This document shows positions 1-6,793 of a DNA stretch of 14,539 nt, in pieces; the stretch's first letter is position 1, and every line of letters begins with the position of its first letter. Made by a program: the position numbers and the translations under genes. Under the pieces are notes generated by a model. That model worked only from the letters and a program-made list of their open reading frames with translations, ran no database searches and was not told the origin of the DNA. Source of the DNA: Shewanellaceae bacterium UBA2521 (lineage in GTDB: Bacteria; Pseudomonadota; Gammaproteobacteria; Enterobacterales; Shewanellaceae); assembly GCA_002341165.1 (NCBI GenBank), contig DDNL01000038.1, positions 1 through 14,539 on the forward strand. The letters are read 5' to 3'.

Positions 1-94
1 GCTCGTTTTTTTATCTGTTGTTTTCCCTATTTCATCTAGAGTGAACATCTTTGCTTCATCTCAGTGAGCTCTTGCATTTTATTTTTTGTAACTG

Positions 95-262
95 ATGAGC
101 GCAGTAGAATCAAGGCTATGCAAGAAATTGTTTATGGAGTTGCTTTATTGCGCTATCTCAATCCTCTATATGTGCTGCAATAAAATAGAAGATGCTGGTG
201 CAGGGGTTTATCGAGTCAATGATCGCATATTCCGTAGTGTGACCTATCCTTCACAACCTTAA
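95..262 (+). CDS. Doubtful 55-residue small ORF
   Basis: An uninterrupted frame runs from ATG at 95 to TAA at 260-262, preceded in frame by a stop at 89-91. The product has a hydrophobic stretch at about residues 12-27 (it includes ELLYCAISILYMCC) followed by a polar tail ending in VTYPSQP. Starting at the internal ATG at 134 would give a 42-residue peptide whose N-terminus resembles a signal or membrane segment with two adjacent cysteines. Those cysteines do not follow a good lipobox, because Met precedes the first. Neither start has a convincing ribosome-binding site. It could be a small membrane peptide, a gene remnant or a chance frame. I do not recognise the family. Confidence 0.22.
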   Translation: MSAVESRLCKKLFMELLYCAISILYMCCNKIEDAGAGVYRVNDRIFRSVTYPSQP

Positions 263-294
263 GGCTTTGCATTTGCTGCAATCAGGTATGTACT

Positions 295-322
295 TTGCAT
301 ATTTTTTGTAAGCGAATATACC
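295..322 (+). promoter_or_regulatory. Candidate promoter of the 516-residue lipoprotein gene
   Basis: TTGCAT (295-300) and TATACC (317-322) are separated by 16 bases and lie 38 bases before the ATG at 361. Both boxes match sigma70 consensus only moderately. In the decayed copy downstream, an 11-base deletion falls between the corresponding boxes, which would ruin this spacing. Confidence 0.3.
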
Positions 323-360
323 TTCATTTTGAAATTTGTTTCGATATAGGATAACACTCT

Positions 361-1911
361 ATGCAGGCATTAAGGTTTCAAAAAACAATGGCAGCACTTT
401 TAGCACTCACAGCTCTTGCAGGTTGTGATAGCGATAGTAGCAGCACGAGCGGTGAGAGCGGTGTCGTTCAAGTTAACCTTCCAACTATTAATGTCGTTTC
501 TCAAAGTGCATTAGAACGATTATTTGATGTAGCTTTTGAGAATACTCAGCGTGATGATAATAATCAAGTAGGCAATATTCCAAGCGAACATGAAAAGCTA
601 AGCCAAATCATTTATACAGCTGTATACAGAAAACATAGCTCTGCTCAGGATTTGAATGTAACAGTTACCGTAGATGCTACTCAACAACCTGACTTTTTTC
701 CAGATGTTAGGGATGCAATCACCAGTTCTGCGAACCTTTATGCAGTACCTTGCGTTTTGTTTGATCAGTTGGTCAATACTACGCAAGCTAAGGCTGAACA
801 GGTGACCATTACTCATAATGGAGCTAAGATTACAACTGAACATTTATTGAAATCAGAAGCACAAGCTTTATATACTTTGATAGGGTGTAATACGTATAAT
901 AATGATTATTTTAATAATCATTTTGATGTCCTATTGCGTTCTTCAAAGGTTGAATTAAAGTTCACTGCGGAATCTGCTAACGGACAAAGTGCTGGTGTCC
1001 AAGCACATAATCTTGTGAATGGTGAAGAGAGACAGATTACGATTGAACAAGAGTATGCAAGCCAGAAAGTAACGGTAATGGGCTTTGGTAGTGGAGTTAA
1101 GTATAATAATACTAATAACCTCTCCGACCCTGCTAACGAAGCATTAAACGGAATACATACACTTACAGTAGCAAGCAACTATGTGAAGACAATACACTCA
1201 GTAAATGATGCGTTTGATTTAGCTATAAAAGTTCCATTTTTTGATCCGCTTCAGGATAATACGGCAGGAGAATACCCTGGACTTTATGGTAACTTAGGTG
1301 CAACTCATGCTGAAAGTCCTGATACAATAGATGGTATTTTTATAACAAGTGATGGGAGCAGCTTTGACACCAAGGAGTATACGGTTCCGACGGGCGCAAT
1401 TACTGCGGCTTCACTATCATCATCCTCATCATTACCTAAATTCTGCGAACTTATATTCAAACATGTCAACATGGGTGCAGGACAAGGTCAAATTAAGTCA
1501 TTGAATGCGAATACTACTGCTACAGATGCCAATGCCCTCAATGCGCTAGCTACATCAGCTGGCTGTGACGCTAGCAAGGATGATTATGTTGTTCTTAGCA
1601 GCTTACCGCAGAATTTTATTGGCTTTGAGGTAAAAGTAAAATTTACTCAGGCAGATGATGCACTTGCCACAAAAGGTTCTGTTCTTAGCAATCCCAAATA
1701 TTTTCCAGCACAATTAGATTCATTGGGATATCCGTTATACATGCAGCTAAAAATGAGAAGAGGCCATGAATCGCAGATTGCACGCTTTGATAACTTTGGC
1801 ACCGGAGATGTAACGACTGCAGAGAGTACTAATAATTTAGGCTATGCAGATAAGAGTCTACCTGGTGTTGAGCAAATCAGCGGTACAGTACTCTATAGTT
1901 CCAGCTATTAA
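361..1911 (+). CDS. Two-domain lipoprotein of unknown function
   Basis: A 516-residue lipoprotein precursor. Residues 1-22 form a lipoprotein signal peptide ending in the lipobox LAGC, with lipidated Cys22, followed by a Ser/Asp-rich linker (23-34). Asp at +2 (CDS) would favour retention in the inner membrane under the E. coli Lol rule. The mature protein appears to contain two diverged copies of one module. PCVLFDQLVN (130-139) with IGCN (174-177) and VELKFT (197-202) parallels FCELIFKHVN (361-370) with AGCD (400-403) and VKVKFT (424-429). Apart from Cys22 there are exactly four cysteines, 131/176 and 362/402, so one disulfide per module is likely. The start is supported by AGGATAA 8 bases before the ATG. 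The gene stands alone and ends at its own hairpin terminator. I do not recognise the family. A surface, binding or adhesin-like role would be a guess. Confidence 0.85.
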   Translation: MQALRFQKTMAALLALTALAGCDSDSSSTSGESGVVQVNLPTINVVSQSALERLFDVAFENTQRDDNNQVGNIPSEHEKLSQIIYTAVYRKHSSAQDLNVTVTVDATQQPDFFPDVRDAITSSANLYAVPCVLFDQLVNTTQAKAEQVTITHNGAKITTEHLLKSEAQALYTLIGCNTYNNDYFNNHFDVLLRSSKVELKFTAESANGQSAGVQAHNLVNGEERQITIEQEYASQKVTVMGFGSGVKYNNTNNLSDPANEALNGIHTLTVASNYVKTIHSVNDAFDLAIKVPFFDPLQDNTAGEYPGLYGNLGATHAESPDTIDGIFITSDGSSFDTKEYTVPTGAITAASLSSSSSLPKFCELIFKHVNMGAGQGQIKSLNANTTATDANALNALATSAGCDASKDDYVVLSSLPQNFIGFEVKVKFTQADDALATKGSVLSNPKYFPAQLDSLGYPLYMQLKMRRGHESQIARFDNFGTGDVTTAESTNNLGYADKSLPGVEQISGTVLYSSSY

Positions 1912-1947
1912 GGTTTTACATAAGATAATACATGATTAGGCACGATC

Positions 1948-1977
1948 AAAAGCGAGTTCTTATGGGCTCGTTTTTTT
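1948..1977 (+). terminator. Rho-independent terminator after the lipoprotein gene
   Basis: The 7-base stem 1953-1959 pairs with 1964-1970 (CGAGTTC with GGGCTCG, including two G-T pairs) around a 4-base loop. The A-rich left flank also pairs with the T run at 1971-1977. It starts about 40 bases after the stop at 1911. Confidence 0.75.
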
Positions 1978-1982
1978 ATGTA

Positions 1983-2116
1983 CTGCAAGCAGGTATGTAC
2001 TTTGCAATCGAATACACCTTCATTTTGAAACTTTCCTCGGTACAGGATAACAGACTATGCAGATATCAAGGTTTAAAAAAATGATGGCAGCACTTGCAGG
2101 TTGTGGTAGCGATAGG
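1983..2116 (+). repeat. Second, degraded copy of the lipoprotein gene's leader and signal-peptide region
   Basis: This segment matches the region from about 276 to 440. Shared stretches include CAGGTATGTACTTTGCA, CCTTCATTTTGAAA, CAGGATAACA-like bases around the ribosome-binding site, CTATGCAG at the start codon, then ATGGCAGCACTT and GCAGGTTGTG at the lipobox. Relative to the intact copy it lacks about 11 bases between the proposed promoter boxes and about 15 bases within the signal peptide. Similarity stops after the lipobox. This is best explained by duplication of the gene or its 5' end followed by decay. Confidence 0.8.
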
Positions 2117-2122
2117 CAATAA
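2057..2122 (+). pseudogene. Truncated 21-residue lipoprotein leader remnant
   Basis: The duplicated start codon opens a 21-codon frame, MQISRFKKMMAALAGCGSDRQ less its final residue being the beginning of the peptide, that keeps a ribosome-binding site (AGGATAA) and an LAGC lipobox and then hits TAA at 2120-2122. Compared with the full gene, the hydrophobic core is shortened to a few residues, which makes efficient export doubtful. I regard it as the relic of a second copy of the 361-1911 gene. A functional mini-lipoprotein is a less likely alternative. Confidence 0.6.
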
Positions 2123-2126
2123 AACT

Positions 2127-2158
2127 AAGACACCCATCCCAAAATTTGTGGGTGTCTT
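2127..2158 (-). terminator. Terminator of the 543-residue secreted protein gene
   Basis: A perfect 10-base stem (AAGACACCCA at 2127-2136 with TGGGTGTCTT at 2149-2158) surrounds a 12-base loop. Read on the minus strand it starts 44 bases after the stop codon and is followed by AGTTTTATT. On the plus strand no T run follows, so it mainly serves the minus-strand gene. Confidence 0.7.
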
Positions 2159-2202
2159 GCTATGGTTATATTTTATTGCATATGCTTTGGAGCACTGTCA
2201 TC

Positions 2203-3834
2203 TTATGAGCTGCAATGTTGCAGTCGGTGATGAGATATTTTGAGTGTTTCTGATAGCTGTTTTGCATTAGGTTTTTGAGCTGGAATCAGTATGAACTTTT
2301 TACGATAAAAACCTTTTGTGAGTTGCCATTCTTCGCTTACTCTGAAGTAGGTATTTTCTGTTGACGTGATAAAGTTCAGACTGTCGGGCTCATCTTGCAA
2401 ACTGGTAATAGGGTGTGTACTGCCTTGCTGAGGTTTGATTTGGAGTAACACAACGCTTTCATCAAATCTGGTATTATTTTGGAGTGCTGCATATTTTAAA
2501 TCAGTTTTTATAGGATGTGCAGGTGCAATCATATAAGGATCAAATTTAAATAGTCTTTGATGGATTGATTCGATTTGGTATTGAGGCATGACCACAGGAT
2601 AATAGAGATCTGCTTCGTAAGAGGGCATTTTTTGTAATATGTGGTTGAGGGCTTGTGTATCGGTTTCTTGTTCAAAATAAAGTTGCGTGTTTTGTTTCAA
2701 ACTAGCGCTGCTTTTTAACTCGTATTGTTCTATTGAGCCTTTTAAGTAATCTTGTTCTTGAGGTTGTAGTTGCTTGTAATGCTTGGTTTCCCAATTGTAC
2801 AGTTTGACGTTTAAGCTACGCAAATCTATATCATTTTTTATACGAGGCGTTATATAGTCGGCGATATTATGTGGTTGCCCTTCAACACTTGAGATATTGG
2901 AGTAGGGATATTTTTCTGTTTGTAATCCGTTACTGGATATTTTGGATGTTTGATTTATTGAACCGATTTTGGTTTCATCTATTCTTAAAGGCTGTTCGCT
3001 AGAGGCATTGGACAGTCGGCCACTTGAGACGATAGAAGGTTGTTTAATGGCTCTTGACCTGTCATTGAAGATTTTTTCAGCCTGATTTTCAGAATTTATT
3101 TTGGTTTCATCTATGCTGAAAGACTGTTCGCTAGAGGCATTGGACAGTCGACCACTTGAGACGATAGAAGGTTGTTTAATGGCTCTTAACCTGTCATTGA
3201 AGGTTTTGTCATTCAAGAGTTTTTCAGCCGGATTTTCAGAATTTATTTTGTTTTCATCTATGATCAGAGATCGCTCGTTGGAGGTATTAGACAATCGGCC
3301 TCTTGAGATCATGGAAGGTTGATCATGTAGTGGCGATGTATCGAGATGAGCTCTATAGAGATTTGCTTTTTTCTGATGAATACGGGGTAATCTGATAGGC
3401 CGACTTGGTTGAGATTCATCAAATAGATAAGGATTGGTTCTTTTTATCGGCGTTGTTTGTTGCTCCGAGGTACGATATGGGTTGTGCGTAGGCCTGTGTA
3501 CTATGACGCGCCTCGGTGCATTATCGATCGAAACAGGTTGTACTGTGTTACCTCTTATAAGCTTTTGCGGTGCTTGATTTACAGAAAATTTTTGTGGTGA
3601 TTGACGTATGATAATGCGTTGCGGTGCTTTTTTTGTCGTAACCTGTAGCGTATCGTTCTGTTCGATATGGTTTGATTGAAGTAATTGATGAAGTAGACTG
3701 GGTGTCTTGGATGCTTGAGAGGTGGGATTACCGCCTGCATAAGCAAAATGAGATACACAAAACATGAATATTATATAGCATAAGCGGTAAAACAAATGAT
3801 GGCACTTATGCATGAAGTGATGAATATAAAGCAT
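2203..3834 (-). CDS. Secreted repeat-containing protein of unknown function
   Basis: A 543-residue protein with an N-terminal signal peptide (hydrophobic core about residues 14-32, probable cleavage after AYA at 33). The start at 3834 is supported by AAAGGAAG six bases upstream. An in-frame ATG at residue 8 is an alternative. The mature protein shows three parts. Residues 69-114 hold degenerate units of 9-10 residues (APQR, SPQK, APQK, APRR). Residues 172-296 hold three tandem copies of a 44-49 residue unit that opens with QPSIVSSGRLSNASSEQ or a variant. The C-terminal part (about 310-543) is less repetitive, richer in Tyr and hydrophobic residues and probably folded. The repeat part is rich in Ser, Asn, Gln, Arg and Lys and likely disordered. 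It stands alone, divergent from the 90-residue secreted protein gene. I do not recognise any catalytic motif or family, and a surface or effector-like role is only possible. Confidence 0.8.
   Translation of the reverse strand: MLYIHHFMHKCHHLFYRLCYIIFMFCVSHFAYAGGNPTSQASKTPSLLHQLLQSNHIEQNDTLQVTTKKAPQRIIIRQSPQKFSVNQAPQKLIRGNTVQPVSIDNAPRRVIVHRPTHNPYRTSEQQTTPIKRTNPYLFDESQPSRPIRLPRIHQKKANLYRAHLDTSPLHDQPSMISRGRLSNTSNERSLIIDENKINSENPAEKLLNDKTFNDRLRAIKQPSIVSSGRLSNASSEQSFSIDETKINSENQAEKIFNDRSRAIKQPSIVSSGRLSNASSEQPLRIDETKIGSINQTSKISSNGLQTEKYPYSNISSVEGQPHNIADYITPRIKNDIDLRSLNVKLYNWETKHYKQLQPQEQDYLKGSIEQYELKSSASLKQNTQLYFEQETDTQALNHILQKMPSYEADLYYPVVMPQYQIESIHQRLFKFDPYMIAPAHPIKTDLKYAALQNNTRFDESVVLLQIKPQQGSTHPITSLQDEPDSLNFITSTENTYFRVSEEWQLTKGFYRKKFILIPAQKPNAKQLSETLKISHHRLQHCSS
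2947..3321 (-). repeat. Three tandem copies of a 132-147 bp coding repeat
   Basis: Within the 543-residue protein gene, copies lie at 3175-3321 (49 codons), 3043-3174 (44 codons) and about 2947-3042 (third copy, incomplete or diverged at its end). The second and third copies are nearly identical over about 70 bases, with an exact 132-base offset (for example 3001 against 3133), so that duplication is recent. The first copy is more diverged. All copies keep the reading frame. Confidence 0.9.
3493..3630 (-). repeat. Short degenerate 9-10 residue coding repeats
   Basis: Residues 69-114 of the 543-residue protein read as about five successive units built on (A/S)P(Q/R)(K/R) followed by a hydrophobic-basic stretch such as RIIIR, KLIRG or RVIVHR. 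The DNA is no longer strongly repetitive, so this array is older than the 44-codon repeat further along. Confidence 0.6.
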
Positions 3835-3901
3835 ACATATCTTCCTTTGACTTGATGAAGTGAGGGGATATCATCCAGGTGGTTTGGGTGTAAAGTTGAG
3901 A

Positions 3902-3915
3902 AGCATAACAAAATT
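3902..3915 (-). promoter_or_regulatory. Candidate extended -10 promoter of the 543-residue protein gene
   Basis: Read on the minus strand the site is AATTTTGTTATGCT: a TGT followed by TATGCT, an extended -10 pattern. It lies about 68 bases before the start codon at 3834. A TTGTCA lies 13 bases upstream, too close for a normal -35 box. The first 12 bases are identical to the opposing site at 4021-4032. Confidence 0.35.
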
Positions 3916-4020
3916 AAGCATGACAATGAAATGCGTTTTTAATGAGAAGAGCGGGCTATTTGAGTACGCTTTTTAAAAAGAATCTGAATCCATGCATTTG
4001 TTCGCTTTTTGATCAGTTTA

Positions 4021-4034
4021 AATTTTGTTATGAT
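4021..4034 (+). promoter_or_regulatory. Candidate extended -10 promoter of the 90-residue protein gene
   Basis: The site is AATTTTGTTATGAT, with TGT before TATGAT (4029-4034, five of six bases of the sigma70 -10 consensus). It lies 44 bases before the ATG at 4079. No well-spaced -35 box is visible (TTGATC lies 14 bases upstream), as expected for an extended -10 promoter. Confidence 0.45.
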
Positions 4035-4078
4035 GCGGGTTGTTTTTTTATTTATTACCTATCCAACTGGACTGAGTC

Positions 4079-4351
4079 ATGAAAAATTTAAATTCTGCTT
4101 GTATGATGGCAATTTTATCTCTGAGCTTTTGGGGAGCAAAAAGCCTTGCTCAAGAAGATAAACCTCAACCAAAATCTACACAATTGCAACAGGATGTTCA
4201 AAGCGCATTAGTGAACACTAAGTTAGATGCAGCAGCAATTGATGTGGGCGAAGTCGTTGTGCAAAGCGCAGTGGTTTCTCAATTGCCAAAAGAGAGGCCT
4301 TTGCTTCAATCGGCTCAAAAAAAATCAACGCAAACTGTGAGCGCTTTATAG
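4079..4351 (+). CDS. Small secreted protein of unknown function
   Basis: A 90-residue precursor. Residues 1-24 look like a Sec signal peptide, with a hydrophobic core at about 8-19 and a likely signal peptidase I site after SLA (residues 22-24). The mature part is about 66 residues, has no cysteine or tryptophan, and is rich in Gln, Ser, Val and Lys (for example QLQQDVQSALV, then VGEVVVQSAVVSQLP). It is probably periplasmic. The ribosome-binding site is weak (TGGACTGAG just upstream of the ATG), but a good extended -10 promoter precedes it. It is divergent from the 543-residue secreted protein gene and convergent with scoB. I do not recognise the family. Confidence 0.65.
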   Translation: MKNLNSACMMAILSLSFWGAKSLAQEDKPQPKSTQLQQDVQSALVNTKLDAAAIDVGEVVVQSAVVSQLPKERPLLQSAQKKSTQTVSAL

Positions 4352-4382
4352 TGAATAAATCGCTACAGTAGGAATGAGATGC

Positions 4383-4410
4383 AAGAGAAATAAATGAGCT
4401 TATTTCTCTT
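4383..4410. terminator. Possible bidirectional terminator between convergent genes
   Basis: A perfect 11-base inverted repeat (AAGAGAAATAA at 4383-4393 with TTATTTCTCTT at 4400-4410) surrounds a 6-base loop. It sits between the stop of the 90-residue protein gene (4351) and the stop of scoB (4435). The stem is AT-rich and there is no long T run directly after it on either strand, so termination may be only partial. Confidence 0.5.
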
Positions 4411-4434
4411 TGGTCTTGTTGCGCTTTTTTTGGC

Positions 4435-5091
4435 TTATAAAGCCATGGGTTTGACCTGCGCATCGATATGAAGCTTGCCTTCGGTTTTATCTTGTATTTC
4501 TTCTATCGATACATCTGGCGCATGTTCAAGTAAATGGAAGCATCCATCGCGTATTTCAAGATAAGCTAAATCGGTAATAATCTTTTTGATGCAGTGCACG
4601 CCAGTTAGAGGCAAAGCGCATTGTGACAAAAGTTTGGATTGGCCTTTCTTGTCGGCGTGGTTCATGGTGACAATAATATCATTAGCACTAGCGACTAAAT
4701 CCATGGCGCCGCCCATGCCTTTGACTAATTTATTGGGTATCATCCAAGAGGCAATGTTACCTTGTACATCCACTTCAAATGCGCCTAAGATCGTCAAATC
4801 AATATGGCCACCACGAATCATGGCAAAGCTATCGGCAGAAGAGAAAAACGACGCGCCTGATACAGCGGTGACGGTTTGTTTGCCAGCATTGATTAAATCT
4901 GGATCCAGTGTGTGCTCCGTAGGAAATTCACCCATGCCTAACAAACCGTTTTCAGATTGCAGCATGACCTGAATATGTGGAGGAATAAAGTTGGCTACCA
5001 GCGTGGGGATCCCGATGCCTAAATTAACATAGTAACCATCTTTTAATTCTTGTGCAGCACGTTGAGCCATTTGTTCCCTAGTTAGACTCAT
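4435..5091 (-). CDS. scoB: Succinyl-CoA:3-ketoacid CoA-transferase subunit B
   Basis: The beta subunit (218 residues, normal length for the family) of the two-subunit 3-oxoacid CoA-transferase, which moves CoA from succinyl-CoA to acetoacetate in the cytoplasm. The N-terminal part has the family motif YVNLGIGIPTLVANFIP (21-37). SENGLLGMGEFP (46-57) carries the conserved glutamate (Glu47) that forms the covalent glutamyl-CoA intermediate in this family. The start codon overlaps the scoA stop in an ATGA, and a near-perfect AAAGGAGG lies 8 bases upstream within scoA, so translational coupling is likely. As the last gene of the liu operon, its job is to activate the acetoacetate released by LiuE. 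AtoA-type short-chain CoA-transferases are close relatives, but the operon context favours acetoacetate as substrate. Confidence 0.93.
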   Translation of the reverse strand: MSLTREQMAQRAAQELKDGYYVNLGIGIPTLVANFIPPHIQVMLQSENGLLGMGEFPTEHTLDPDLINAGKQTVTAVSGASFFSSADSFAMIRGGHIDLTILGAFEVDVQGNIASWMIPNKLVKGMGGAMDLVASANDIIVTMNHADKKGQSKLLSQCALPLTGVHCIKKIITDLAYLEIRDGCFHLLEHAPDVSIEEIQDKTEGKLHIDAQVKPMAL

Positions 5092-5795
5092 GAAGTAGCC
5101 TCCTTTAGTGTTCTTTGTTCAATACGCTTTTCAAACTTTCCTTGAATGATGCGATCTATATAAATACCTGGCGTATGAATATAATTTGGATCGAGACTAC
5201 CCACTTCAACAATTTCTTCAACTTCTACGACCGTTGTTTTGGCTGCTGTAGCCATCATAGGATTAAAGTTGGCAGCTGTGTGACGGTAAATAAGGTTGCC
5301 ATAGTGATCGGCTTTCCATGCTTTAATCAGAGCAAAGTCAGCTTTGAGAGCAGGCTCTAAAACATAATAGCGATCTCCTATTTTTTTGGTTTCTTTGCCT
5401 TGCGCAATAGGTGTACCAAATCCTGTAGGTGTATAAAAAGCAGGAATACCTGCACCGCCAGCACGAATTTTTTCCGCTAAGGTGCCTTGTGGTGTTAAAA
5501 TCACTTCCAGTTCTTGTGAAAGCATTTGCTGTTCAAAAATGGCATTTTCACCCACATAAGAGGCAATCATGGTTTTAATTTGTTTATTTTGTAATAAAAG
5601 ACCTAAACCAAAGTTGTCTACGCCTGCATTATTAGAAATACAGGTCAGTGCCTTGATCTCCATTGTGGAGACTTCTTTAATCAGTCCTTCTGGAATGCCA
5701 CATAAGCCAAAGCCACCCACCATAAGAGTTTGATGACTTGCAAGTCCTGCCAGAGCGCTAGGATAATCTGTGCAGACTTTGTTAAATCCATTCAT
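5088..5795 (-). CDS. scoA: Succinyl-CoA:3-ketoacid CoA-transferase subunit A
   Basis: The alpha subunit (235 residues) of the acetoacetate-activating CoA-transferase; it pairs with ScoB. The CoA-transferase family signature is visible as LMVGGFGLCGIPEGLIKE (24-41), followed by NNAGVDNFGLG (55-65) and the RAGGAGIPAFYTPTGFGTP loop (111-129). The frame is open up to 5888, but I place the start at 5795. AAAGGACA lies at the right distance before that ATG, the resulting length fits the family, and the extra 31 residues show no family sequence. A 95-base gap separates it from liuE, the largest gap in the operon, and I see no convincing promoter or terminator in it. The stop overlaps the scoB start by ATGA. 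Confidence 0.93.
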   Translation of the reverse strand: MNGFNKVCTDYPSALAGLASHQTLMVGGFGLCGIPEGLIKEVSTMEIKALTCISNNAGVDNFGLGLLLQNKQIKTMIASYVGENAIFEQQMLSQELEVILTPQGTLAEKIRAGGAGIPAFYTPTGFGTPIAQGKETKKIGDRYYVLEPALKADFALIKAWKADHYGNLIYRHTAANFNPMMATAAKTTVVEVEEIVEVGSLDPNYIHTPGIYIDRIIQGKFEKRIEQRTLKEATS

Positions 5796-5890
5796 AATTG
5801 TGTCCTTTGTTACTGTGGTGCATGTTCCGATGCAGTTCAAAAATGATAGCTGTTCTTTTATTGTGTATGTCTGTGTAACGTAGCGCAAAG

Positions 5891-6793
5891 TTAAATATTT
5901 ATTTTATGGCGTAATGCTTGAGCCACCTTAGATTGATTTCTTTTTTGTAGAACCTGACATATGGCATCGCCTGCTTGAATGAGCTGATGCAAGTTTAATC
6001 CTGTGCTCAATCCTTGACCTTCAAGACAATATACTAAATCCTCTGTAGCGAGATTGCCGCTGGCACCTTCAGCAAAAGGGCAACCGCCTAAACCTGCTAC
6101 AGAACTATCAAACGTGCGTACACCTAAATCTAAACAAGCGCAGATATTACTTAAAGCTTGGCCGTAAGTATCGTGAAAATGTAGAGCCAGATCTGTAACA
6201 GGTATAACGCTCGATAAGCTTTGCACTAACTGCCGTGCTTGATTAGCGGTACCTACGCCGATGGTATCGCCCAAACTGATTTGATAGCAACCTTGATCAT
6301 AGAGTTGCTTGGCAACATCTATAACTTGTTGAGGCTCAATACGTCCTTCATGAGGACAACCCAATACACAAGAGACATAGCCTCTTACTTGCATACCATA
6401 AGCTTTCGCTTGGTGAATAACCTCAGTAAATTGCGCTATCGACTCTGCAATAGAGCAATTGAGGTTTCTCTGAGAAAAGTCTTCACTTGCAGAAGCAAAG
6501 ACGGCAATTTCTTTTACCTGATGTGCTTGCGCTAACTCAAGTCCCTTTAGGTTTGGAGTTAAAGTGCAGTAAGTCACTTGATCATGACGCTTGAGTTGAT
6601 TCAAAACTTCAGCGGTATCGGCCATTTGTGGTACACGCTTTGGCGAAACAAAGCTGCCTGCTTCGATGTAGCGCACACCTGCTTCGATAAGCTGTTCAAT
6701 TAAACGGATTTTAGCTTGCAGAGGAACGGGTTGTTCATACTGTAAACCGTCGCGTGGACCTACTTCGACAATATGAGCTTGTTTTTCTGTCAT
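5891..6793 (-). CDS. liuE: Hydroxymethylglutaryl-CoA lyase
   Basis: A 300-residue cytoplasmic lyase that cleaves (S)-3-hydroxy-3-methylglutaryl-CoA to acetyl-CoA and acetoacetate, the last step of the leucine pathway. It belongs to the DRE-TIM/HMGL-like metal-dependent aldolase family. The N-terminal VGPRDGLQ (11-18) gives the catalytic Arg14 and the metal-binding Asp15. LHFHDTYG (204-211) supplies metal ligands His205 and His207. The signature GGCPFAEGASGNLATEDLVY (236-255) carries the active-site loop Cys238. Length is as expected for a bacterial enzyme without a mitochondrial leader. The start codon overlaps the liuD stop (ATGA) with a strong GGAGG about 8 bases upstream. Confidence 0.96.
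   Translation of the reverse strand: MTEKQAHIVEVGPRDGLQYEQPVPLQAKIRLIEQLIEAGVRYIEAGSFVSPKRVPQMADTAEVLNQLKRHDQVTYCTLTPNLKGLELAQAHQVKEIAVFASASEDFSQRNLNCSIAESIAQFTEVIHQAKAYGMQVRGYVSCVLGCPHEGRIEPQQVIDVAKQLYDQGCYQISLGDTIGVGTANQARQLVQSLSSVIPVTDLALHFHDTYGQALSNICACLDLGVRTFDSSVAGLGGCPFAEGASGNLATEDLVYCLEGQGLSTGLNLHQLIQAGDAICQVLQKRNQSKVAQALRHKINI

Larger units (their letters stand above)
1..360. other. Leader region without a confident gene
   Basis: This 360-base stretch before the first lipoprotein gene holds only a doubtful 55-codon ORF (95-262), a weak promoter candidate (295-322) and the leader segment that is repeated at 1983. Its first 14 bases (GCTCG followed by a T run) are identical to the right half of the terminator at 1966-1979, so the window may begin inside the terminator of a gene lying further left. 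I see no RNA gene. Confidence 0.5.

Noticed and set aside
3101..3322. Plus-strand frame opposite the 44-codon repeats
   Set aside because: It is the antisense reading of the tandem repeat inside the minus-strand secreted protein gene, with no ribosome-binding site or independent signal.
5796..5888. N-terminal extension of ScoA
   Set aside because: It does not resemble the CoA-transferase N-terminus, and a good ribosome-binding site precedes the ATG at 5795.
5796..5890. Internal promoter or terminator in the liuE-scoA gap
   Set aside because: I found no hairpin with a T run and no well-spaced promoter pair, so scoAB are kept in the liu operon.
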